Counted from the first letter of the stretch, positions 25,536-34,065 are shown. The stretch: DNA of 46,046 nt from Bacteroidaceae bacterium (GCA_016280445.1 JAEEGS010000046.1:1-46046); one strand, 5' to 3'. The notes: generated by a model from the letters alone, not told the origin. Numbers and translations: made by a program.

Positions 25536-26180
25536 ATGAACATTCAGTATTACGAGCAATGCACAAAGTTCGCATTGGCACAACGGAGAATGGCTGGCAC
25601 AACATTGGAAGAGGCCGGTCTGAGAGTGTACAAACGCAATGATTTCAACCCTCAAGCCATCTTCTCGGCTGTTGGCAAGGGAGGCGTCATCATGCCCATC
25701 ATCAGCGGACGATTCTTCGGAGCCGTGAACGATGGACTGATTTACACCGTCATTGTGCTGGTGAACCGACCAGCGGAAAAAATCACCCTCTACAACCCCA
25801 TCGCCGACGAAACGGTCATCTTCCCGCTGCCCACATTCCTGCAACAGTGGATTGCCGATGGCAGCGACTGCATCACAGCCTTCAAGGTGGACAGCAAGAC
25901 CTATCGCCCCACCCCTGCCGACCTGTCGCATATAGAACTTTCCGACGACCTGAAGAAACTGGGAGAAATGATGGCATCCAACGCACATAATGTGTGGGCG
26001 CTGGAGCGTCAAAGCGAAGGCTGGAGCTATGGCATCCAACGCAATGACGACAAAATGCAGACCCCTGACATGGTGCCCTATTCAGAATTGCCCGAAACCG
26101 AAAAACAATATGACCGCCTGATGGCATCCAACACCCTCAAGTTCCTTCTTGCCATGGGTTACCAAATCGTGAAGAAATGA
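25536..26180 (+). CDS. RyR-domain protein
   Basis: A 214-residue protein without signal peptide or membrane segment, so cytoplasmic. Residues about 135-212 match the RyR domain, the repeat first described in ryanodine receptors: LGEMMASNAHNVWALERQSEGW, then YGIQRNDDKMQTPDMVPYSELPETEKQYDR and a closing helix LKFLLAMGYQI (key residues N, W, R, W, Y, P, Y, L, D, R are all present). Bacterial RyR domains occur in nucleotide-sensing and conflict systems and are thought to bind small ligands. The first 130 residues are unassigned; YNPIADETVIFPLPTFLQQW faintly recalls the second half of papain-like C39 folds, but no catalytic set is visible. The ATG at 25536 is used rather than a TTG nine codons earlier. 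Its stop overlaps the start of the TIR gene (ATGA), indicating translational coupling. Confidence 0.85.
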   Translation: MNIQYYEQCTKFALAQRRMAGTTLEEAGLRVYKRNDFNPQAIFSAVGKGGVIMPIISGRFFGAVNDGLIYTVIVLVNRPAEKITLYNPIADETVIFPLPTFLQQWIADGSDCITAFKVDSKTYRPTPADLSHIELSDDLKKLGEMMASNAHNVWALERQSEGWSYGIQRNDDKMQTPDMVPYSELPETEKQYDRLMASNTLKFLLAMGYQIVKK

Positions 26181-27481
26181 AAGACAACCAGCCATACGAT
26201 ATATTCATCAGCTACCGAAGGACAGGAGGCGCACAATATGCCCGCATCCTGCAACTGATGCTTATCCAACGCGGCTACAAAGTTTTTCTCGACTATGACG
26301 AACTGACCGATGGCATCTTCAGCGATAAAATCAAAGCTGCCATCAAGGAAGCCCCCGTGTTCATGCTGGTGCTGTCCAAAAACTCCATGCAGCGATGCGA
26401 CAACGAAGGCGACTGGGTGAGACAGGAGATAACGCTTGCCCTTGAACAGCAGAAGAAAATCATCCCCATCAACCCCGATAATGGGTTTGATGGTTTTCCT
26501 GAAGGCATGCCACAAAACCTTCAGAATGCCATCGGCTCACATCAACATTCGGAAATCAGTTTCGGGCAAGCACTGGGTGCCACCATCGACCTGATGATTA
26601 AGAACCGTTTGGTTCCTACACTGGGTCCACGCACTCCACAAGAACACAAGGACGAAGATTTCGACACGGCGAACAAGTCGCTGAATAAACTGGATGCTCA
26701 ACACAGATTCATGAAATGGCTCGGCGTGGCTGGAGTTGTTGCCGTGGTGCTGATTGTGCTGGGCACTTGTTATCTTTTCTGGGAAAAGAATGACAAAAAA
26801 CAACAGTTGGAGTCCATGCGCACCGAACTGGAGAAGAAATACAGCGACTTCGGCCTCTACCTCAGCAATGACCTCACCATGCAGCAAATGACCACGCTTG
26901 ACAACATGCTCGGCCGCATGGTACCGGTTCGGCCAGACACCCTGTGGATGAGTCAGTTCGAATGTACGGTTGGCTGGTGGCATGGTGTCATGGGCGAAGC
27001 GTATGATGAGGCTGAGGCAAACATGCCCATGACAGAAGTTTCTTTCGGCGAAATCAACATGACCTACCTCGACACGCTGCGTAATATGACCAACCTCGAA
27101 TTTGACCTACCTTCGGCCGAAGAGTGGGAATATGCCGCGCATGGAGCATGGCACCAAGAACAAACCACCTATGCTGGCAGCAACAATGTAGACTCCGTGG
27201 CATGGTATCAAGCCAACTCCAACGGACACGCACATCCCTGCGATGGGCAACAGAACAAGATACCTAACATGCTTGACCTCTACGACATGAGCGGCAACGT
27301 GGCCGAATGGTGCAACACACCTATCATCTCTGCAACCGACGGGGCACAATGGACCGTCTGCGGTGGTCACTATAATTCGCCTGTTGAAGAGGTCGCCATT
27401 TCTTCACGTGCAGGTCTCAACACGGATGCCAAAGAAAAGACCGTTGGTTTTCGCCTCGTCATCCGCAAAGCCCAACCCTAA
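26177..27481 (+). CDS. TIR-transmembrane-FGE/sulfatase-modifying-like protein
   Basis: A 434-residue inner-membrane protein. Residues 5-140 form a TIR domain: YDIFISYRRTGGAQYA, VFLDYDEL, and GDWVRQEITLAL, where Glu84 aligns with the catalytic glutamate of NADase TIR domains such as SARM1 (DWVHKE). One membrane helix spans about 181-202, preceded by basic residues, so the TIR should be cytoplasmic. A short coiled coil (about 205-225) leads to a formylglycine-generating-enzyme/SUMF-like domain (225-434) with LPSAEEWEYAAHGA, YDMSGNVAEWCN and a terminal VGFRLV. The two active-site cysteines of real FGEs are not found in the usual CxxxxC spacing, so this domain is probably a periplasmic binding module. 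It overlaps the RyR gene by four bases. A cytoplasmic NAD-cleaving output driven by a periplasmic sensor is inferred. Confidence 0.9.
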   Translation: MKDNQPYDIFISYRRTGGAQYARILQLMLIQRGYKVFLDYDELTDGIFSDKIKAAIKEAPVFMLVLSKNSMQRCDNEGDWVRQEITLALEQQKKIIPINPDNGFDGFPEGMPQNLQNAIGSHQHSEISFGQALGATIDLMIKNRLVPTLGPRTPQEHKDEDFDTANKSLNKLDAQHRFMKWLGVAGVVAVVLIVLGTCYLFWEKNDKKQQLESMRTELEKKYSDFGLYLSNDLTMQQMTTLDNMLGRMVPVRPDTLWMSQFECTVGWWHGVMGEAYDEAEANMPMTEVSFGEINMTYLDTLRNMTNLEFDLPSAEEWEYAAHGAWHQEQTTYAGSNNVDSVAWYQANSNGHAHPCDGQQNKIPNMLDLYDMSGNVAEWCNTPIISATDGAQWTVCGGHYNSPVEEVAISSRAGLNTDAKEKTVGFRLVIRKAQP

Positions 27482-27541
27482 GCAATCTCTATTCACACGC
27501 AGTCAAAGCTCCGTAACCGTAAACCGTAAAATCTCAGCAAC

Positions 27542-28189
27542 ATGAAAAGACTGATTCTTCCGCTCCTTGCTGCTCTCACCACGTTGTCTGCTTATGCCCA
27601 GAAAGGCGACAGCGAGATTCAAGCTGTATTCGAAGCCTGCATTGCCATGCGTGACGCTGTAGCCATCAACGATACTGCCGCCATCAGACAGTCAGCCGCA
27701 GCACTACGCGACTGCCATACCGCCGACTTCAGTACCTTGAGCTGTCAAGATGATTCCATCGCATCCCTCAACGGTCACCTTGTCTTTAACGAGACTTTTG
27801 CCGACAGTCTTGCTGAAGGCATTGATGTCTATAGGAATGCAGACAAGTTGAGCCGTTCAGGCACTCACCGTGGCCAAACTCCTGATGGCTCCATCCTCAC
27901 CAAGACCTGCTTTGTCAAGGCAGGTCAGAGCACCAAATACACCTTCGGTTCCAAAGGGCATCAAGAACTTGCCGTCGTAGCCGAGGCAGGTGGTCTCGTC
28001 ACGATGCGCATCCACGTCACCAACTCTGCCGGCCTCAACAAACGTTATGACGACACTCGCGACGTGAAAAAAGGGCAACCCCACCGCAAAACCTCTTTCG
28101 AACTCCCAACCGACAAACGAAACACTGTTGAACTGGAAATCATCAACTGCGGAAAGAAAGACTGCAGCGTTGTGGTTATCAGCAATTAA
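27542..28189 (+). CDS. Secreted protein with beta-sandwich-like C-terminal domain
   Basis: I do not recognise a named family. The 215-residue product has a type I signal peptide (MKRLILPLLAALTTLSAYAQ). Residues 25-75 are helical and acidic. From about 115 on, a beta-rich domain of 100 residues (TCFVKAGQSTKYTFGSKGHQ ... TSFELPTDKRNTVELEIINC) has the alternation of pre-peptidase C-terminal (PPC)-type jelly rolls. Four cysteines lie outside the signal peptide in pairs that could form disulfides in the periplasm. It starts 60 bases after the TIR gene and ends 14 bases before the TPR gene, all on the same strand. It may be a ligand-binding or accessory part of the operon; the function is unknown. 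Confidence 0.78.
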   Translation: MKRLILPLLAALTTLSAYAQKGDSEIQAVFEACIAMRDAVAINDTAAIRQSAAALRDCHTADFSTLSCQDDSIASLNGHLVFNETFADSLAEGIDVYRNADKLSRSGTHRGQTPDGSILTKTCFVKAGQSTKYTFGSKGHQELAVVAEAGGLVTMRIHVTNSAGLNKRYDDTRDVKKGQPHRKTSFELPTDKRNTVELEIINCGKKDCSVVVISN

Positions 28190-28203
28190 AAAAAATCCGC
28201 ATC

Positions 28204-29031
28204 ATGAAAAGAACATTAACTATTTTTGTTCTGATACTTGCCACGATGGCATGTCAGGCTCAAACTGAAAGTTACGATGAACTGATGGCTGAAGCACAGG
28301 CGCTGTTCAAGCAGAAAGAGTATGAGAAATCGAGCGAATGTTATGAAAAGGCAATAACCAAACTGAAAGAGACGGGAAGAGAATCCATGATTCCCACCGT
28401 CAGAAACTTTGTGGCCATCAACTATTTGTATTTGGGGGTGAATGCGATGGACAACAAAGATTTTCCCACCGCGAAAGAACATTTGGAAAAAGCGCTCGCG
28501 AACGCCAAGCCTGAGGGAAAGGCATATTATATGATTTACTCCTGGATGGGACAATGGCATAGTGTGCAGTCGCTGAACATCCGAATGGAAAATGGCGATT
28601 TGGAGAAGGCCATTGAGCTAAGTCTGGAGGCCGAACGAAACTTTGATTTGGCCAAGGCTCCTGAAAAACGATTGAGAGAACAGATTTCAAGAGCCAACAT
28701 GTTGCACTCACTTCTGCAAAACGATGAAGCCGAGGCGTTATTATTGAAGATTGTGAGCGAATGTGAAGGAAATGCGGAGCGTAACCTTCTGCTAGGTAAG
28801 GCACTCTACACGCTGGGGAGCATAGAGATGGAATCCGAACGATTTCAACTGGCATTGCCCCATCTCGAAAAAGGATATAATCTCTGCAAGGCCGACCCTA
28901 CGAAAGATGCACAAATCTATGCACAGCTATTGGCACAGAAACTGACAAAACTCTATACAAACGACATTCCTGATGCCGAGAAAGCCGCACTATGGCAACA
29001 AAGAATTGATGAACTAAAAAACGACGATTGA
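28204..29031 (+). CDS. Secreted TPR protein
   Basis: A 275-residue exported helical protein. MKRTLTIFVLILATMACQAQ is a signal peptide (the Cys near position 17 lies just before the likely cleavage site, so a lipoprotein is less likely but possible). Tetratricopeptide-like repeats cover most of the mature part: EAQALFKQKEYEKSSECYEKAI, then further repeats at about 65-100, 135-165 and 200-250. TPRs are protein-protein scaffolds. It sits directly between the secreted beta protein and the CHAT protease, ending one base before the protease ATG, so translational coupling and a physical partnership with the N-terminal TPRs of the protease are likely. No enzymatic motif is visible. Confidence 0.85.
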   Translation: MKRTLTIFVLILATMACQAQTESYDELMAEAQALFKQKEYEKSSECYEKAITKLKETGRESMIPTVRNFVAINYLYLGVNAMDNKDFPTAKEHLEKALANAKPEGKAYYMIYSWMGQWHSVQSLNIRMENGDLEKAIELSLEAERNFDLAKAPEKRLREQISRANMLHSLLQNDEAEALLLKIVSECEGNAERNLLLGKALYTLGSIEMESERFQLALPHLEKGYNLCKADPTKDAQIYAQLLAQKLTKLYTNDIPDAEKAALWQQRIDELKNDD

Positions 29032-29032
29032 T

Positions 29033-31162
29033 ATGACGAAAAATCGAATGGCATGGCTAATGGTGGCATGCACTATCAGCCTCATGGCCTCCGCACAACT
29101 CAATGAGAGTGCCCTCAATGCCTACAAGGCAGATGTGAGGTCTTACGAACGCGCAGTAAAGAATATTATACAACACCAAAAGTATTCCGAAGGGATTGAC
29201 ACGCTGACCAAACTGATTGACCGCAGCGAGAAAACGACAGGGTATCCGTCCAAAGATTTGGCTTCATATTATAGTGCACGTGCCAATGGGTATTCACACA
29301 TGAAACAATACGAAAAAACAGTCACGGATATACAACGCGCGCTGGCATTGCTGCAACAAGCAGGTGATGCAGCTAAAGACGACCTGTCCATCGCCTGGAT
29401 GCAACTGTCACAAGCTTATTACTATTTGGACAAGAAAGATGAGACCATGCAGGCGGCCGATAAATGCGTGGAGACAGCCATTGATTACTATGGCCCACTC
29501 CATTCGGAAACACAGGATGCCTATAACTATCGTTCCAACATAGCAGGATTTCTGAACCAAAAGACTGTCGCCCTCAACGACCGCAAAGCCATATTCAGCA
29601 TCATCCAGAAGAATGTGGAACGCAACTTTGTTTATTTGACAGCCACGGAACGTACAGCATATTGGAACAAGAATTTGGGTGCAACCACCATTATGTACGC
29701 TTTTGCTCATAAGTTGCAGGAATTTGACAGCGAATTCACCGATGCGCTCTTCGACCAGCAACTGCTGGCAAAGGGTCTTCTTCTCACTGCTGAAAGTGCT
29801 TTGCAACGAACCATCGACAACGATTCACTACTATCTGCACAATATAAGAAAATCCGCCAATTGCGAAAAAGAGCCTCTGACGCCCAAACGCCGCCAGCAC
29901 AAGCCAATGCCGCCACATTGGAAGCCGACCGCTTGGAGCGCGAACTGGGCGAATCGGCCAATGGCCTGCATCAATTCATGGATTTCCTGCAAGTGCACTA
30001 TAGCGATGTGCGTGCCAAACTGACGGCAACAGACCTCGCGATAGAGTTTGTCGACTATCGTGTGGGCAAGGACAGCACCATGTACGCAGCACTCATCATG
30101 TCGCCTCTATGGAATCATGTGCATTTCTTGCCACTCATAGAGAAGAAAGAATTGGAAAGCAGTCCCGGCAATCTGGCAGAACGCATTTGGCAGCCCATCA
30201 TTAAGATGGCTGGCAGCAATGTACAACGCATTTATTTTGCCCCATCAGGAGAGCTTTACCAGCTGCCCATCGAATCGCTTCAACTGTCCGACGGTCGTCT
30301 GATTGGAGAAGTATACAAGATGTACCGCGTTTCATCCACCCGCTGGCTGGCGCTCAACACAGAACCCGTCGAAGGTAAAGATGCTGTCGTGTATGGAGGT
30401 TTGGCCTACGACACCAGCATTGAAGCCATGAAAAAAGATGCCACACGGTATCCGCAACAGCGGGGCAAAACACGTTATGCTTATAATCTGCGTGGTGCTC
30501 TCAACGACGGAATCCCCTATCTGGCCGGAACAAAAAGCGAAGCTCAAAACATCGTCAATACTATCAACAATACTTCACACAAAGGAATGCATGCTGAAGC
30601 ACTGTTGGCTGACCAAGGCACTGAAGCCTCCTTCAAAAATTTGAGCGGACAATTCAAGCGCATTATTCATGTCGCGACTCATGGCTTCTACCAGAGTGTA
30701 CCAACAGCGGCATCTTCTGCCCCCGTCGATGTGCTGTCCCGATGCGGACTCCTTTTCGCCGGAGCCGATAACAAGTATCAAGGCCTGACCCTGCCACAAG
30801 GCATTGAAGACGGCATTCTTACTGCTGCAGAAATTGCCACACTCGACCTGCGAGGACTTGACCTCACGACCCTCAGCGCATGCGAAACCGCACAAGGAGA
30901 CATCACCAGTGAAGGTGTCTTTGGCCTGCAACGCGGTTTCAAGAAGGCAGGTGCTCAGAGCATCCTCATGTCGTTGTGGAAAGTGGACGATGAGGCCACT
31001 TGTCTGCTGATGACAGAATTTTACAAGAACTGGATAGCGGAGAAGATGAACAAACACGATGCATTGGAAGCTGCCAAGCAAACTGTTCGTTCTCACACGG
31101 AAAAAGGTTGGAATGACCCGAAATATTGGGCAGCCTTCATTTTGTTGGATGGATTGGAATGA
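29033..31162 (+). CDS. Secreted TPR-CHAT protease
   Basis: A 709-residue protein with a signal peptide (MTKNRMAWLMVACTISLMASAQ), so probably periplasmic. Residues about 30-200 are TPR-like helices, 240-320 a helical linker (QLRKRASDAQTPPAQ), and 340-705 a CHAT domain, the caspase/separase/gingipain-related clan CD cysteine protease. The dyad is intact: His550 in HVATHGFY and Cys617 in LSACETAQGDI. GLQRGFKKAGAQSILMSLWKVDD and the terminal WAAFILLDGLE are typical CHAT landmarks. CHAT proteases act as effectors or activators in bacterial conflict systems, mostly in the cytoplasm; export is unusual. It is the last gene of the operon and ends six bases from the convergent helicase gene, with no terminator between. 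Substrate unknown. Confidence 0.92.
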   Translation: MTKNRMAWLMVACTISLMASAQLNESALNAYKADVRSYERAVKNIIQHQKYSEGIDTLTKLIDRSEKTTGYPSKDLASYYSARANGYSHMKQYEKTVTDIQRALALLQQAGDAAKDDLSIAWMQLSQAYYYLDKKDETMQAADKCVETAIDYYGPLHSETQDAYNYRSNIAGFLNQKTVALNDRKAIFSIIQKNVERNFVYLTATERTAYWNKNLGATTIMYAFAHKLQEFDSEFTDALFDQQLLAKGLLLTAESALQRTIDNDSLLSAQYKKIRQLRKRASDAQTPPAQANAATLEADRLERELGESANGLHQFMDFLQVHYSDVRAKLTATDLAIEFVDYRVGKDSTMYAALIMSPLWNHVHFLPLIEKKELESSPGNLAERIWQPIIKMAGSNVQRIYFAPSGELYQLPIESLQLSDGRLIGEVYKMYRVSSTRWLALNTEPVEGKDAVVYGGLAYDTSIEAMKKDATRYPQQRGKTRYAYNLRGALNDGIPYLAGTKSEAQNIVNTINNTSHKGMHAEALLADQGTEASFKNLSGQFKRIIHVATHGFYQSVPTAASSAPVDVLSRCGLLFAGADNKYQGLTLPQGIEDGILTAAEIATLDLRGLDLTTLSACETAQGDITSEGVFGLQRGFKKAGAQSILMSLWKVDDEATCLLMTEFYKNWIAEKMNKHDALEAAKQTVRSHTEKGWNDPKYWAAFILLDGLE

Positions 31163-31168
31163 GACCTC

Positions 31169-33535
31169 TCAATCCACCACTTCAAACTTGGCGAATTTGA
31201 GTAGCAGTTGTTTGGTGCCGACGTTCTCGAACTGGACGGTGGCCTTGGTGTTGTCGCCTGTACCTTCCACACGGAGAACTTCCCCACGTCCGAAACGGTT
31301 GTGAATGATGTGCTTGCCCACAGCGATGCCGACCGAGGTGGAGTGCACCGACGCTTCGTCCACGAGCTTTGTTCCACTAAGCTCACGAGGGTAACGAGGG
31401 AAAGCTGGTGAGCTTTTCGGCGGTTGGGATGAAGCAGGTTTGGGTATGATGGGTCGGTAGGGACGTTGAGCGAATGACTCCCCTGTTCTGTTGTTGTCGC
31501 CAAAAAGACTCTTGCGTTTCCACGGCAGTTCGATGTTGTCATCTGCCATTTTTCTCGAAGTGAACATGCTCTGATTTCTGTCCAGATACTTGGGCTCGAT
31601 ATCTTTCAAAAAGCGGCTGGGAGCCGAGAACTCCATCTGGCCATAGCGGAAACGGCATTGCGCATACGACAGATAACAATGTGTCTTGGCTCGGGTGATG
31701 GCAACATAGAAAAGCCGACGTTCTTCTTCCATTCCGCGTGGATTGCCCGACACCATATCGCTGGGAAAGAGTCCCTCTTCGAGACCAACCACAAACACGG
31801 TGCCAAATTCAAGACCTTTGGCTGAGTGAATGGTCATCAGCGTGACCTTATGCTCATCATCCCCTTTATCAGTATCCACATCGCTCATCAGCGACACTTC
31901 CGAGAGGTAGTCGTTCAGCGAAATGTTTTCGTTTCCCTCTTCCATGCGCATGTCGCAGAAGTCCTGCATGCCATTGATGAGTTCCTCCACATTCTCCTGT
32001 CGGGAAAGGTTTTCGGGTGTTGTGTCCTGATAGATGTCGGTGGTGATGCCGCTTTCTTTCACAATCATCGTTCCCATCTGGTTGGCTGGCAGTTTTTGTG
32101 CCTGTTCAATGAACGAGTCAATCATCTCGCGGAATTTATCAATCTTGGTCAACGTGCCTTTGTTCACACCCAGTTCAAATTGTGCGGGGTTGTTGATGAC
32201 GCTCCAGAGGCTCACTCCATTCCTTGTTGCCACCTCCAGAATCTTCGACACCGTTGTCTGCCCGATGCCACGGGCAGGATAGTTGATGACTCGCTTGAAC
32301 GCCTCCTCATCATTCGGATTCACAGCCAAACGGAAATAGGCAATCACATCCTTGATTTCCTTGCGTTGATAGAAAGAGAGTCCTCCGTAGATGCGGTATG
32401 GCAATGCCTCCTTGCGGAGCGTGTCTTCAAACACACGGCTTTGGGCATTCGTCCTGTAAAGGATAGCAAAATCAGAATATTCACACCCTTCTCTCCGCTT
32501 CACACTTCGGATGGCATTCACCACCATCTTGGCCTCCTCAATGTCTGAATGGGTGTCCAACACATGCAGTTTCTCTCCCTTGTCATTCTCAGAGAAAATG
32601 TCTTTCTGAATCTGGTGGCTGTTCTTTTTGATGAGGCTATTAGCCGCTTCCACGATATTCTGAGTGGAACGGTAATTCCTCTCCAACTTAAACAACTTGG
32701 CACTATCGTAAATCTGTTGGAACGTCAGGATATTGTCGATATTGGCACCACGGAAACTATAGATGCTCTGCGCATCATCTCCCACCACACAAACATGCTG
32801 ATGGCGACGGGTCAACTGCCACACAATGCGGTGCTGCGCAAAGTTCGTGTCTTGATACTCATCCACCAAGACATACCTGAACCGCTGTTCCCATTTCTCC
32901 AACACGTCAGGATGTTGCTCAAACAACAGGTAAGTATATAGCAGGATGTCATCAAAATCCATCGCGTCGCTTTGCTTGCAACGGTTACAATACCGCTGAT
33001 ATATCTGCCCCAACGCCACCATGCTGCGCCGTGCGTCACTCTGACGATTGGCCGGATTTGACAGATACTGCTCTGCCGTCACCAACTGATTCTTGGCGTT
33101 CGAGATGGCCCCTTGCACCGTACCAGGTTTGTATGATTTGTCGTCCAGATCCATCTCCTTGATGATGGTTTTCAGCAGACTCTTGCTATCAGCCGCATCG
33201 TAAATGGTGAAGTTTGCCGAGAAGCCAATCTTCTCATGCTCCTGCCGCAGAATCCGAAGAAAAATGCTGTGGAACGTGCCCATCCACAACATTCTCGCAT
33301 AATCCACCCCAACAATCTTTGCAATGCGGTCTTTCATCTCGCCTGCCGCCTTGTTGGTGAATGTCAGCGCCAAGATTGACCACGGCTGATAACCATGCTC
33401 CATCAAATAGGCAATCTTATAAGTCAGCACCCTCGTCTTGCCGGAACCCGCACCAGCAATCACCAACGATGGCCCCTCGCAATACTCTACCGCTGCCCGT
33501 TGTGGAGGGTTGAACGTGTCTAAATAGTTATCCAA
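31169..33535 (-). CDS. pcrA: ATP-dependent DNA helicase, PcrA/UvrD family
   Basis: A superfamily 1A 3'-5' helicase of 788 residues for repair and replication-fork maintenance. Motif I is GAGSGKTRVL, motif II DEYQDTN, motif III GDDAQSIYSFRGA, motif IV ERNYRS, motif V around TIHSAKGLEF and motif VI VAITRAK. The start is a TTG (MDNYLDTFNPPQ); an in-frame stop lies four codons further upstream and no ATG fits, so TTG or the ATT two codons before it must be used. The C-terminal Tudor-like domain is GKHIIHNRFGRGEVLRVEG. The linker at residues about 707-719 (SPAFPRYPRELSG) is encoded by a copy of the dispersed palindromic repeat. It lies downstream of a small secreted protein gene and converges with the CHAT gene. 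Confidence 0.96.
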   Translation of the reverse strand: MDNYLDTFNPPQRAAVEYCEGPSLVIAGAGSGKTRVLTYKIAYLMEHGYQPWSILALTFTNKAAGEMKDRIAKIVGVDYARMLWMGTFHSIFLRILRQEHEKIGFSANFTIYDAADSKSLLKTIIKEMDLDDKSYKPGTVQGAISNAKNQLVTAEQYLSNPANRQSDARRSMVALGQIYQRYCNRCKQSDAMDFDDILLYTYLLFEQHPDVLEKWEQRFRYVLVDEYQDTNFAQHRIVWQLTRRHQHVCVVGDDAQSIYSFRGANIDNILTFQQIYDSAKLFKLERNYRSTQNIVEAANSLIKKNSHQIQKDIFSENDKGEKLHVLDTHSDIEEAKMVVNAIRSVKRREGCEYSDFAILYRTNAQSRVFEDTLRKEALPYRIYGGLSFYQRKEIKDVIAYFRLAVNPNDEEAFKRVINYPARGIGQTTVSKILEVATRNGVSLWSVINNPAQFELGVNKGTLTKIDKFREMIDSFIEQAQKLPANQMGTMIVKESGITTDIYQDTTPENLSRQENVEELINGMQDFCDMRMEEGNENISLNDYLSEVSLMSDVDTDKGDDEHKVTLMTIHSAKGLEFGTVFVVGLEEGLFPSDMVSGNPRGMEEERRLFYVAITRAKTHCYLSYAQCRFRYGQMEFSAPSRFLKDIEPKYLDRNQSMFTSRKMADDNIELPWKRKSLFGDNNRTGESFAQRPYRPIIPKPASSQPPKSSPAFPRYPRELSGTKLVDEASVHSTSVGIAVGKHIIHNRFGRGEVLRVEGTGDNTKATVQFENVGTKQLLLKFAKFEVVD
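31379..31416. repeat. REP-like palindrome copy 3, inside the helicase gene
   Basis: These 38 bases match the reverse complement of the intergenic element at 9859-9904 and 41947-41992 at 34 positions. The reading frame passes through, encoding part of the Pro-rich linker. Confidence 0.75.
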
Positions 33536-33596
33536 AACTTCAATCTTTCAAATTCTCTTATCGTATCTTCAGCACGCTTGGCTTGCCAAGAATCCG

Positions 33597-34004
33597 TCAT
33601 TCCTTCTTGAACACCGCCACCTTCGGCATCTTCACATACTTCCCATTCGCAACGGTCTTCATCACCTGGTCACCCACTAATTTCATCTCCATCGTACCCT
33701 CTTCTGTCAGGCGGAACTCCACATCCTGCGCATCGTAGCCGATGTCACTCACCATCCTCACCAGCGCCTTCTTCTCCTCCACCTTCTTCACTTTCAGAAT
33801 CACCCACGTGCCATTGAAATTCCCCTTCACATAGCCATAGGTCTCCTCCCCCTCAAAATCTTTCAGGGTGATGTTCTTCTCCGCCAGATTGATGACCATC
33901 GTAGCCTGCAAGTCCTCACATTGCCACATTCCTTGGAACTGTTCCTGTGCCCAACCCGATGCGGTTGCCAACATCATACAAAGTGTAAAAAGTATCTTTT
34001 TCAT
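33597..34004 (-). CDS. Small secreted protein, lipocalin-like pattern
   Basis: A 135-residue exported protein of no recognised family. MKKILFTLCMMLATASGWAQ is a clean type I signal peptide; the mature 115 residues alternate short beta strands (FQGMWQCEDLQATMVINLAEKN, YGYVKGNFNGTWVILKVKKV), as in small lipocalin-like or META-like barrels, with one remaining Cys. The ATG at 34004 is used rather than a TTG two codons upstream. It is co-oriented with the helicase gene 61 bases downstream and could be cotranscribed. Function unknown. Confidence 0.82.
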   Translation of the reverse strand: MKKILFTLCMMLATASGWAQEQFQGMWQCEDLQATMVINLAEKNITLKDFEGEETYGYVKGNFNGTWVILKVKKVEEKKALVRMVSDIGYDAQDVEFRLTEEGTMEMKLVGDQVMKTVANGKYVKMPKVAVFKKE

Positions 34005-34057
34005 GTCCAACAGTATTTTCTATTTTAGTTCCACAGACATTTCGCCTGATTTGGACA

Positions 34058-34065
34058 CAAAGGTA
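34058..34065 (-). promoter_or_regulatory. Promoter -7 box for the small secreted protein
   Basis: TACCTTTG on the minus strand, about 54 bases upstream of the ATG at 34004. No clear -33 element. Confidence 0.55.

Noticed and set aside
26600-27481. Active formylglycine-generating enzyme or a diversity-generating retroelement target
   Set aside because: The catalytic cysteine pair is missing, and there is no reverse transcriptase or template repeat in the window.
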